64,000 bases of DNA. Origin: Paenibacillus sabuli (GTDB lineage Bacteria > Bacillota > Bacilli > Paenibacillales > Paenibacillaceae). The notes under the pieces were generated by a model. It saw nothing but the letters and a program-made list of their open reading frames with translations. It was not told the DNA's origin and searched no databases. The stretch is from NCBI RefSeq assembly GCF_014705605.1, contig NZ_JACXIZ010000019.1, positions 1 to 64,000 on the forward strand. The letters are read 5' to 3'. The position numbers were made by a program, and so were the translations under genes. Shown here piece by piece: positions 1 through 6,833 of this stretch (position 1 is its first letter; each line of letters begins with the position of its first letter).

Positions 1-630
1 GGACGCCGTCAGGTTTTCCACGGTGGTACCGAGGTTGTTGGACGTGTACTCCAAGCGGTTTTGCGTAGCACCAAGGCTGGCACGTTCAGTCGACACGGCT
101 TCAATTGCCGCCTCGATATCAGCCAATGTACTTGAAGCATTCAGACCCGAGAACGAACCTGTAGCAATTCCGGTAATCGAAATCGTTTGAGAATCGTCAT
201 CGGATTGAATGGTGACGTTGGACGTGATATGAATGCCATTAAAAGTGGTGTCCGTCATAATGCTGTCGATTTGTTCACCCAGCTCACCCAGCTCCACGTC
301 AATGTTATCCTTATCCGTGTCACTGTACGTTCCATTCAGCTTTTGTACGTTCAGTTCTTTCATCCGGGTCAGCATGGCACTGACTTCATTCATTGCACCC
401 TCAGCTGTTTGTACGAACGAAATACCGTCTTGAACGTTGCGCTGCGCTTGCTCCAGACCGCGGATTTGACCACGCATTTTTTCAGATACGGCAAGACCGG
501 CCGCATCGTCAGCTGCACGGTTGATACGCAGACCCGACGACAGCTTCTCCATGCTTTTACCAGCTGCTACATTGTTCAGGCCCATGTTGCGGTGGTTGTT
601 CAACGCTGTAATATTATGATTAATACGCAT
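1..630 (-). CDS. hag: flagellin, copy 1 (C-terminus outside window)
   Basis: Subunit of the flagellar filament, exported through the flagellar secretion apparatus. The ATG at 630 follows an AGGGAGGA ribosome site (about 639-646). The protein opens with the conserved N-terminal coiled-coil D0/D1 sequence (MRINHNITALNNHRNMG, then SSGLRINRAADDAAGLAVSEKMR). The 210 codons present reach the beginning of the C-terminal helix (RLEYTSNNL, TVENLTAS) and then run off the window. The first 130 or so residues are nearly identical to the adjacent copy at 698-1471, and the middle is more diverged. There is little room for the variable D2/D3 outer domains. It lies 67 bases downstream of copy 2 with no clear promoter between, so co-transcription is likely. 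Its leader carries its own CsrA-type hairpin. Confidence 0.95.
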   Translation of the reverse strand, partial: MRINHNITALNNHRNMGLNNVAAGKSMEKLSSGLRINRAADDAAGLAVSEKMRGQIRGLEQAQRNVQDGISFVQTAEGAMNEVSAMLTRMKELNVQKLNGTYSDTDKDNIDVELGELGEQIDSIMTDTTFNGIHITSNVTIQSDDDSQTISITGIATGSFSGLNASSTLADIEAAIEAVSTERASLGATQNRLEYTSNNLGTTVENLTAS

Positions 631-654
631 GATTAGTTTCCTCCCTGAATTAAA

Positions 655-674
655 ATTCCACGTCCATGTGGAAT
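655..674 (-). promoter_or_regulatory. CsrA-type binding hairpin in leader of flagellin copy 1
   Basis: On the minus strand this is a 7-bp perfect stem (ATTCCAC/GTGGAAT) presenting ACATGGACGT across the loop. It matches the CsrA consensus core ACANGGANGU with GGA in the loop. A second GGA lies in the downstream ribosome site (AGGGAGGA). Two GGA sites, one in a hairpin and one on the Shine-Dalgarno sequence, is the arrangement known for the Bacillus subtilis hag leader. Confidence 0.75.
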
Positions 675-697
675 AGTTTAAGTATAGGTTTTATTGA

Positions 698-1471
698 TTA
701 ACGAAGCAGCGTCAGCACGCCTTGCGGTGCCTGGTTCGCTTGCGCCAGCATGGCTTGCGACGCTTGCAGCAAAATATTGTTTTTGGTGAGCTCAACCATT
801 TCCTTCGCCATATCCGTATCCCGAATCCGCGATTCAGACGCCGTCAGGTTCTCAACGGTTGTCCCGAGGTTATTGGACGTATACTCCAGACGATTCTGCG
901 AGGCACCCAGCTTCGCACGTTCTGTAGCTACGTTCTCAATAGCAGTCTCGATGGCTCCCAGCGACGTAGCACTGTCGAGACCATAAACCCCCGTAGTCGT
1001 AATTCCAGCGATATTGATTACTTGGCTATCGTCATTGGCTTGAATGTCAACGCCTGCTGAAACCGTAATCGAGATGCCATTGAATTGTGTATCGTCCAAG
1101 ATGCTGTCAATCTGCTCACCCAGTTCATCCAGCTCGACATCAATATTGGATTTGTCCGTAGCGCTATACGTTCCATTCAGCTTTTGCACGTTCAGCTCTT
1201 TCATACGCGTCAGCATGGCACTAACTTCGTTCATTGCGCCCTCAGCCGTCTGCACGAACGAGATACCGTCTTGAACGTTGCGCTGCGCTTGTTCGAGGCC
1301 ACGGATCTGACCGCGCATTTTTTCAGAAACAGCCAGACCGGCTGCATCGTCAGCCGCACGGTTGATGCGCAGACCCGAGGACAGCTTCTCCATGCTTTTT
1401 CCTGCAGCCACGTTGTTCAGACCCATATTACGGTGGTTGTTAAGCGCGGTAATGTTGTGATTAATACGCAT
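698..1471 (-). CDS. hag: flagellin, copy 2
   Basis: Complete 257-residue flagellin. The N-terminal D0/D1 helices (MRINHNITALNNHRNMG) and C-terminal D1/D0 helices (ending QANQAPQGVLTLLR) are both present, joined by only a short middle (about residues 125-185). The filament core is therefore intact while the surface-exposed D2/D3 domains are essentially absent. An in-frame ATG at 1504 would add 11 residues, but it lies inside the CsrA hairpin and has no ribosome site. The ATG at 1471 has AGGGAGGA about eight bases upstream and gives the universal flagellin N-terminus. A sigma-D-like promoter at 1558-1585 precedes it, directly downstream of csrA. Confidence 0.97.
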   Translation of the reverse strand: MRINHNITALNNHRNMGLNNVAAGKSMEKLSSGLRINRAADDAAGLAVSEKMRGQIRGLEQAQRNVQDGISFVQTAEGAMNEVSAMLTRMKELNVQKLNGTYSATDKSNIDVELDELGEQIDSILDDTQFNGISITVSAGVDIQANDDSQVINIAGITTTGVYGLDSATSLGAIETAIENVATERAKLGASQNRLEYTSNNLGTTVENLTASESRIRDTDMAKEMVELTKNNILLQASQAMLAQANQAPQGVLTLLR

Positions 1472-1498
1472 AAAAAAATTCCTCCCTGAATTCGTTTC

Positions 1499-1512
1499 CC
1501 ACATCCATGTGG
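1499..1512 (-). promoter_or_regulatory. CsrA-type binding hairpin in leader of flagellin copy 2
   Basis: Minus-strand CCACATGGATGTGG is a perfect short hairpin whose centre, ACATGGATGT, fits ACANGGANGU exactly. It lies about 27 bases upstream of the start codon, inside the transcript expected from the promoter at 1558-1585. The same element, with one base changed in the core, precedes the other flagellin gene. Binding by the CsrA encoded next door would block translation until FliW titrates CsrA. Confidence 0.78.
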
Positions 1513-1557
1513 TCCCTCACACGAAGGTCGGCCGCCCTCCGCGCGATTCTACTTTGT

Positions 1558-1585
1558 ATATCGGCGTATTTCTACAAATTCATTA
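1558..1585 (-). promoter_or_regulatory. sigma-D-type promoter of the flagellin genes
   Basis: Minus-strand TAAT, a 16-base spacer, then GCCGATAT. The -10 equals the sigma-D (SigD/FliA) consensus and the -35 differs from TAAA at one base. The expected start near 1550 gives a leader of about 80 bases that contains the CsrA hairpin. Late flagellar genes are the known sigma-D targets. Confidence 0.75.
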
Positions 1586-1590
1586 TAGCT

Positions 1591-1830
1591 TCAATCTTTT
1601 TTTTTCAGCTTTTTCAGCTGCTCGCGCAGGACCGACAAGCCCGCTGCCGGAGCAGAGGATTGCTCATTCGATTCTCTAACGGATTGGTACAGCTCTTTGC
1701 GCAAAATTTCAATTTCTTTCGGAGCAACTATGCCTATTTTGACTTGATCGGAACCGGTTTCCACTATCGTAATCTCAATGTTATCCTGTAGAATGATCGA
1801 TTCCCCTTTTTTGCGAGAAAGGACAAGCAT
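1591..1830 (-). CDS. csrA: carbon storage regulator CsrA
   Basis: A 79-residue RNA-binding translational repressor. It has the family hallmark start MLVLSRKKGESI, the beta-strand core (EITIVETGSDQVKIGIVAPKEI) and a Lys-rich C-terminal helix. CsrA dimers bind GGA in hairpin loops over ribosome sites. The two flagellin leaders immediately downstream carry such sites, so flagellin is the obvious target. Its ribosome site lies within the last codons of fliW, with 3 bases between the genes, so the two are probably translationally coupled. FliW next door is the known protein antagonist. Confidence 0.97.
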   Translation of the reverse strand: MLVLSRKKGESIILQDNIEITIVETGSDQVKIGIVAPKEIEILRKELYQSVRESNEQSSAPAAGLSVLREQLKKLKKKD

Positions 1831-1833
1831 CGA

Positions 1834-2289
1834 TTAGCCTCCTTTCAAAACTGAGCCGGAAGAACTATTTGAAAATATCGGGTGCCGTGTCTTGTACTGC
1901 GTAGCCGCCAGCACCACCTGTTTGCCTATACGGGCGTCTGTGTTCACGACAATCGGAGCAACAAGATTAATCGATGTCTTGGCCGGATCATCTCCCATAC
2001 TGATAATACCTCGAATCAGAACCTGCTCCGGCGACGAAATGTTCAGCTCCGCGAGCGCTGCATGCGGCAGCTCAAAATCGTATTCTGCATAGAACAGAAA
2101 CGGATCGGCCACCACAAATACGAGCTCCATCCGCTGGGCGGATTGCAAAAACGAAAAGGGCTCGTCTTCTTCAGGCGACACCATAATAAATAAGGTGCAT
2201 TCTTCGAAGCCTGGCAACCCCTTCGGAAATCGAATGAGCTCGCTCTCTGGCACGTCCAGAAGGCCGAAATGGCTAGTTTGAACCTCCAT
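1834..2289 (-). CDS. fliW: flagellar assembly factor FliW
   Basis: A 151-residue protein that binds either flagellin or CsrA, so that flagellin secretion frees FliW to relieve CsrA repression. Recognisable features are the IRFPKGLPGFEECTLF segment near the start and the VNLVAP-type strand late in the protein (SINLVAPIVVN). An upstream ATG at 2358 lies inside a terminator-like hairpin. The ATG at 2289 has a GGAAGGGGGAAG ribosome site and gives the usual family length. Its order with csrA and the flagellins is the standard Bacillus arrangement. Confidence 0.95.
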   Translation of the reverse strand: MEVQTSHFGLLDVPESELIRFPKGLPGFEECTLFIMVSPEEDEPFSFLQSAQRMELVFVVADPFLFYAEYDFELPHAALAELNISSPEQVLIRGIISMGDDPAKTSINLVAPIVVNTDARIGKQVVLAATQYKTRHPIFSNSSSGSVLKGG

Positions 2290-2334
2290 TTTTCTTCCCC
2301 CTTCCTTTTGATCAAAGCATAACGAATTGCGATT

Positions 2335-2378
2335 AAAAAAGCTACTGATCCCATACATGCGAATGGGACCAGCAGCTT
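2335..2378 (-). terminator. intrinsic terminator between the DUF6470 gene and fliW
   Basis: On the minus strand, AAGCTGCTGGTCCCAT and ATGGGATCAGTAGCTT pair around an eight-base loop, with a few mismatches, and run into TTTTTTAATC. It separates the flgM-to-DUF6470 transcription unit from fliW-csrA. Confidence 0.7.
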
Positions 2379-2386
2379 AGCGGCTT

Positions 2387-2956
2387 CTACATTCGAGCAT
2401 CCAATCCGAGCACCGACAAGTGCAAGGAAGGATACTGCTCCATATAAACGTTCACATTGCCGCGATGGTACGTAATATCCGGCTTGCGTGGCGTCACCTG
2501 TACATCGAGCGTGCCCAGTTCAACATCGATTTCTGCCGGATACACTGTGAAATGAAGATCGACATTATCGACCGAGGGTGGACCGAAGTATTCAATGTCC
2601 GAAGTATGCCGCCCTATTTGCTCAAATGCCATATCCGGAATGGGGTTGCGTTTGAGACGAAAATCCGCCATCTGATTTCCACGCTCGACAATTCGTGCTA
2701 TATTTTGCTGGACGATGCTCGGGATCTGGGAGTAAATTCGATTCCAGAACGCCATCGGCTTGCCTCCGTTCAACGCCTCCCACGCCTTGCTCTGGTCGAT
2801 GGAGAGCTCGGGCAGCGGCGTTACCGCCGTTACCTGAGCCGGCGTTGTCTCAACCTGTACGTCGGCACGATGTGTTCGTATCTCGTACTGGCCCGGCTGC
2901 GTCTGGATCCCGATCCTCCCCCACTTCGTGTCGGCTTGCATAATCGGCATCTTCAT
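2387..2956 (-). CDS. DUF6470 family protein (YviE-like)
   Basis: A 189-residue cytoplasmic protein without signal peptide or membrane segment, in the position occupied by yviE between flgL and fliW in bacilli. The sequence is beta-rich and contains repeated alternating segments (DVQVETTPAQVT, DVELGTLDVQV, NVNVYMEQYPSLHLSV). The biochemical role is not established; conserved synteny suggests a part in flagellar assembly. The ATG at 2956 follows GGCGGTGAAG. A second ATG six bases on (MPIM) is an alternative. The gene begins 16 bases after flgL. Confidence 0.85.
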   Translation of the reverse strand: MKMPIMQADTKWGRIGIQTQPGQYEIRTHRADVQVETTPAQVTAVTPLPELSIDQSKAWEALNGGKPMAFWNRIYSQIPSIVQQNIARIVERGNQMADFRLKRNPIPDMAFEQIGRHTSDIEYFGPPSVDNVDLHFTVYPAEIDVELGTLDVQVTPRKPDITYHRGNVNVYMEQYPSLHLSVLGLDARM

Positions 2957-2972
2957 ACAGCTTCACCGCCAA

Positions 2973-3878
2973 TTATCGGATAAAGTCTAACAACGAGGGC
3001 GTGATGATCTTAGCGCCGACGGACAACGACGCCTGATAAATCGCTTCATTGATTTTGGAGTCGATCAACAGCTTCTCGAAATCGGCATCTTCGGTTTTGG
3101 ATTGCAGATCGGTTAAATTCAATTTGAGGTCCGCCAGCCGATTTTGCATCAATTCAACCCGATTGACCTTTGCCCCGATCTCTGCTCGCGCGATCAAGGT
3201 TTTGTCCATACGCGATTCAATATTGCCGAGCTCCGCGGTCACATCTGCATATTGACCCGATTCTAGCGCAGTTACGATACGATCAATAGTTGCAAAAAGA
3301 TTATCCGCCTCTGCCGGTGCTCCGAATACTTCATTGCCGGATATGTTAATTTTCAACGAAACGTTGACGCCGACGGCATAGTTAATTGCCGCCTCGTCGG
3401 TTACGACGCTAGCCGCATCAAAAGCCGGGTCAGAGGTGTTATACGGGCGCTCGCTGTACATCTGGCCGTTAAATACATACTTTCCGTTGATTTCGCTGTT
3501 AGCAATTTCGATCAACTGGTCTTTCAGTTGGCGAATCTCTTTACTAATGTTATCTAACGATACATCCGGGTTAGTCCCGTTTGAGCCTTGCACGGTCAAT
3601 TCCTTCAGCCGAGCGAGGACATCGCCGGTTTGTGCCAGCACTGTGTCGTTAAAGTCCAGCCAAGACAACGCCGAATCGACATTCTCCTGGTACTGCTCAT
3701 TTGCTGCAATTTCCGTGCGATAGCGCAACGAATACGTAATGCCGACCGGGTCGTCGGAAGGGTTATTGATTTTGCGGCCGGTAGAGGTCTGATTCTGCAA
3801 CTGCTGCATTTGCGACAAATTACGGTTAATATTGCGCGATAGCTGCATATGCATCATGCCGGGCGTCACACGTAACAT
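2973..3878 (-). CDS. flgL: flagellar hook-filament junction protein FlgL (HAP3)
   Basis: A 301-residue protein that joins hook to filament together with FlgK. It has the flagellin-like N-terminal helix (MLRVTPGMMHMQLSRNINRNL, then TGRKINNPSDDPVG) and the C-terminal helix ending IITPSLLDFIR. Length and both ends match the family. The start has a strong AGGAGGATGACCG ribosome site. It follows flgK by 21 bases and precedes the DUF6470 gene in the same operon. Confidence 0.96.
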   Translation of the reverse strand: MLRVTPGMMHMQLSRNINRNLSQMQQLQNQTSTGRKINNPSDDPVGITYSLRYRTEIAANEQYQENVDSALSWLDFNDTVLAQTGDVLARLKELTVQGSNGTNPDVSLDNISKEIRQLKDQLIEIANSEINGKYVFNGQMYSERPYNTSDPAFDAASVVTDEAAINYAVGVNVSLKINISGNEVFGAPAEADNLFATIDRIVTALESGQYADVTAELGNIESRMDKTLIARAEIGAKVNRVELMQNRLADLKLNLTDLQSKTEDADFEKLLIDSKINEAIYQASLSVGAKIITPSLLDFIR

Positions 3879-3899
3879 CGGTCATCCTCCTCACACTGA

Positions 3900-5441
3900 T
3901 TAACGGCCGACTACGCCTGTGCCGTTAATTAATTTATTCATCATTTCGTCAAAGGCAGTCATTATACGCGCAGCGGCACTGTAGGCATGCTGGTATTTGA
4001 TCAAATTCGACATTTCCTCGTCCAGCGATACGCCGCTGACCGATTGACGGCTCATGTCGACCTGCTCCGTCTGAATACTGGCATTTTCATATTGTCGATT
4101 GGCTTCCTGTGCCTGCACACCGAGCGAACCGACCATGCCGTTATAATAGTTGGACAATGTTGAATCGTAAACGCCGCCGCCTGCCGCCGTTTCGTCAAAG
4201 CTGAATTTAATATTCTTGAGCTCCGACATTAACAGCGCCAGTGTATTATTGCCCTTCACCGCTGTCGACACCGGAGGCGGTCCCGCATCCGTCGTCGTAC
4301 GTAACGAGCTGGCGATCTTGTTCGTATCCGACTCAATTGCCGGGTTCAATCGAATACTGGCAGCCGTAATCCCTGTAGATCCTGCTTCGAACGTAAAGAA
4401 GTCCAATCCCGTTGCCAGCGGTTCCTCCAGCGTATAACCGAGTTGGTGCAACCCATTGATGCCATTGACCGTCATAACGGTATCCGTGGCCAAGGGCGTC
4501 GTCGTTCCGGGCAGCACCGACCCCGCGGGGATCGTGACTTCCATTTCGCCGTTTGCCAGCGTGTTGGCCAACAGATCCAATTGTCCTTGGTATTCCGCAA
4601 CATAGACATCGCGCGAGACAATCATGCCGAATACCTCGCCGTTGTTCAGATTCCCCGAGCTATAAGCGCTCTCGAGCGATGCAGCCGTCACCTCGGTCGC
4701 GGTCTGCCCATCAACCAGATTGACGTTCCCCATATTAATGGTGTAGCCGGACTCGTTCTCGGTCACGTTAATATTTACGATTTGCGAAAGCTGGTCCGTC
4801 AACAGATCCCGTTGATCGCGCAGATCGTTCGCGTGATCGCCCAAGCCTTCTATACGCCGAATTTCATTGTTGAGTGAGGCAATGGTTTTGGTAATGGTAT
4901 TGATTTCGGTCGCCTTGACCTCAATATTGGATGTCAGATCCTGGCTTAGATCGGAGAGTTGCCTGCTTGTCTGATTAAAGGCATCAACCAGTGCCAGTGC
5001 GTTCTCGCGTACGATTTTGCGGCCGGTGATGCTTTCGGGATCCTTGCTAAGATCGGACCATGCATTCCAGAAATTCTCGAGCACGGTGCGGATGCCCGTA
5101 TCCCCGGGTTCATTGACAACCGCCTCAAGCTTGGCCAGCGTGTCCGCCTGTACCGACCAGCTACCGAGATATTTGCTTTGATTGCGGAACTGATCGTCCA
5201 AAAAGGCAACCCGCACGCGTTCAATGGAGGTGAATTCCACGCCTGTGCCAAGCTGCCCGGGCGCCGTCGAACGACTCAGGCCCACCGCTTCAATCGGCCG
5301 GCCGGCCACCATGCCCACCACTTGGCGGGAATACCCAGAAGTATTGGCATTGGCAATATTATGGCCGACGGTGTTAATCGCCGCCTGCTGCGTAAACAAG
5401 CTGCGTTTGGCGGTTTCCAGAACATGAAACGTGGATCTCAT
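3900..5441 (-). CDS. flgK: flagellar hook-associated protein FlgK (HAP1)
   Basis: A 513-residue hook-filament junction protein. The N-terminus has the rod/hook motif (ALFTQQAAINTVGHNIANANTSGYSRQ region, about residues 10-45), and the C-terminus has VDMSRQSVSGVSLDEEMSNL and the QHAYSAAARIM helix of axial proteins. The ATG at 5441 is preferred over a GTG two codons upstream because GGAAGGGAAG is better spaced for it and MRSTFH is the usual family start. It is co-transcribed with flgN upstream (16-base gap) and flgL downstream. Confidence 0.96.
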   Translation of the reverse strand: MRSTFHVLETAKRSLFTQQAAINTVGHNIANANTSGYSRQVVGMVAGRPIEAVGLSRSTAPGQLGTGVEFTSIERVRVAFLDDQFRNQSKYLGSWSVQADTLAKLEAVVNEPGDTGIRTVLENFWNAWSDLSKDPESITGRKIVRENALALVDAFNQTSRQLSDLSQDLTSNIEVKATEINTITKTIASLNNEIRRIEGLGDHANDLRDQRDLLTDQLSQIVNINVTENESGYTINMGNVNLVDGQTATEVTAASLESAYSSGNLNNGEVFGMIVSRDVYVAEYQGQLDLLANTLANGEMEVTIPAGSVLPGTTTPLATDTVMTVNGINGLHQLGYTLEEPLATGLDFFTFEAGSTGITAASIRLNPAIESDTNKIASSLRTTTDAGPPPVSTAVKGNNTLALLMSELKNIKFSFDETAAGGGVYDSTLSNYYNGMVGSLGVQAQEANRQYENASIQTEQVDMSRQSVSGVSLDEEMSNLIKYQHAYSAAARIMTAFDEMMNKLINGTGVVGR

Positions 5442-5457
5442 TGACACTCTTCCCTTC

Positions 5458-5955
5458 CTATGCCCGCGAATCGAACATTCTATTTTTGCCGTTCATGGCA
5501 AGCTGCTTCTGCGGATGCTTGTAGATCAGATCTTCCGACGGATCTTCGACGACTAAACTGACGGAATAGTCGACAAAGGCCAACGACTGCCGGACAAGCT
5601 GTTGATTCAGTTCGTTACGGCGTTTCAGTTCCTCCAGCATGCTCGCAAGCGCCTGCTGCATTTCTATCAGCTGCTGCTTGGGTTCCGAATGATGCGTCGA
5701 TCGAATCAACTCGCTTATTGTATATCCGGTTCCTCGATATCCGATTGTCGCAAAATGACGGCTGGTCAACTGCGCACGACGCACTTCCAGACTTTCGGCT
5801 TCCGTAACCAGCTTGCGCTCTTTTTGTAAAAATTGATTCAACTGCTCCACATTGTTTCGGACCAATACAGCGGTCTTGGCCTCTGCAATGTCCAGCAGTT
5901 GCTTATAAATCGCAGCTTGGTGATCGAGCGTTTGGATAAGCTCCGCTAACGACAT
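5458..5955 (-). CDS. flgN: flagellar export chaperone FlgN
   Basis: A 165-residue, largely alpha-helical protein of the FlgN family. FlgN keeps FlgK and FlgL soluble and delivers them to the flagellar export gate. Visible features are the heptad-rich helices (AELIQTLDHQAAIYKQLLDIAEAKTAVLV and LVTEAESLEVRRAQL) and the position between flgM and flgK. The start lies 4 bases after the flgM stop, which suggests coupling. The last 25 residues are polar and probably disordered. Confidence 0.88.
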   Translation of the reverse strand: MSLAELIQTLDHQAAIYKQLLDIAEAKTAVLVRNNVEQLNQFLQKERKLVTEAESLEVRRAQLTSRHFATIGYRGTGYTISELIRSTHHSEPKQQLIEMQQALASMLEELKRRNELNQQLVRQSLAFVDYSVSLVVEDPSEDLIYKHPQKQLAMNGKNRMFDSRA

Positions 5956-5959
5956 ATAC

Positions 5960-6238
5960 TCACGCCTTTCCGTCCGGCTTGAAATACGACACTAGCTTTT
6001 CTGCGATCTTACTGGCATCCACGTAATACGTTCCGGTCGCAACTTCATGCTTGAGGGATTGCATCCGCTCTGCCTTAGCTGCGGTATCTACTTTACTGCT
6101 GCTCAGCAATTGATGCGCTTCCGCCGAAATTTGCACCTTATCGGTCCGCTTCGCCTTTGGTCCTGCGTCGGAGGCCTGCTCCTGATGCTTTTGGTATGCG
6201 TTCACCATGCCGATTCGGCCAGGTTCATTAATTTTCAC
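5960..6238 (-). CDS. flgM: anti-sigma factor FlgM
   Basis: A 92-residue inhibitor of sigma-D. It begins MKINEPGRIG (GTG start at 6238 with a GAGGTGA ribosome site). The N-terminal half is polar and disordered. The C-terminal sigma-binding half has the family pattern DKVQISAEAHQLL, then LKHEVATGTYYVDASKIAEKLV. Export of FlgM through the completed hook is known to release sigma-D. It is first in the flgM-flgN-flgK-flgL-DUF6470 run and is preceded by a terminator overlapped by a sigma-D-like promoter. Confidence 0.95.
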   Translation of the reverse strand: MKINEPGRIGMVNAYQKHQEQASDAGPKAKRTDKVQISAEAHQLLSSSKVDTAAKAERMQSLKHEVATGTYYVDASKIAEKLVSYFKPDGKA

Positions 6239-6265
6239 GATTGGTCACCTCTTCGATTCCGGCTT

Positions 6266-6303
6266 AAAAAAACCGATTCCTTTATCTATAAAGGTTATCG
6301 GTT
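6266..6303 (-). terminator. intrinsic terminator downstream of yvyF, overlapping the flgM promoter
   Basis: Minus-strand AACCGATAACCTTTA pairs with TAAAGGAATCGGTT around a TAGA loop, with one unpaired base, and is followed by seven T. It would stop transcripts coming from the comF-yvyF side. The upstream arm covers the -10 box of the sigma-D promoter at 6295-6322. Confidence 0.82.
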
Positions 6304-6322
6304 AGAATAAGCTGAAAATGTA
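6295..6322 (-). promoter_or_regulatory. sigma-D-type promoter of the flgM operon
   Basis: Minus-strand TACA, 16-base spacer, ACCGATAA (7 of 8 to GCCGATAA). The spacer equals that of the flagellin promoter at 1558-1585. B. subtilis flgM is known to have a sigma-D promoter at this place. The expected start near 6288 lies inside the terminator hairpin. Confidence 0.6.
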
Positions 6323-6337
6323 GAGTGCATGGCGAAT

Positions 6338-6745
6338 TCATTTGGGCCAGTCCCGCATTTTATCAGTTTGATACGTGTCTCGCAGGCTCTTCTTCTCGTC
6401 ACGCTCAGGCATTACCGTCGCGTCCTTAAATTGCTTCGCAAACCGCCCCCTGCACTCCATGCACATGCTTCCCTCCCGAATTGCCTTGCCGCAGCTCTCG
6501 CAAGCATAGGTCAGGTTCGGACCCTCCATAATGGAGATGCGGCCTTCGCGTATAAAGCGATGAATCTGCCGGATCGTCACGTTTGTGCCCTCGGACAACT
6601 CTTGCAGCGTTGCGCCTTTATTCTTCCGCAAGTAATCCGAACAGCGCGTATATTCCTCATCAATTTCCTTGATGCAAGCCGGGCAAATGTCTCGGAAATT
6701 ATTGGCATAGAGCTTGCCGCAGCGCGGGCAATTATCAAGACTCAT
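6338..6745 (-). CDS. yvyF: YvyF/TIGR03826 family flagellar-operon protein
   Basis: A 135-residue protein with two probable zinc knuckles: an N-terminal pair (CPRCG, CPAC) and a later pair (CESCG, CMEC). Between them lies a helix-turn-helix-like segment (TLQELSEGTNVTIRQIHRFIREGRI). It sits between comFC and flgM as in B. subtilis and is annotated as a flagellar-operon protein, possibly a regulator; its exact function is unknown. The ATG at 6745 has AAGGAGG nine bases upstream. The longer frame from 6811 has no such support. Confidence 0.9.
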   Translation of the reverse strand: MSLDNCPRCGKLYANNFRDICPACIKEIDEEYTRCSDYLRKNKGATLQELSEGTNVTIRQIHRFIREGRISIMEGPNLTYACESCGKAIREGSMCMECRGRFAKQFKDATVMPERDEKKSLRDTYQTDKMRDWPK

Positions 6746-6833
6746 GTCTGCGCGCCTCCTTCGTACCACAACGATTTCCTTCATTTTACCGGATTGGCGG
6801 GTAATTTTCACTACTTTTCTTGGGACATGCCCC

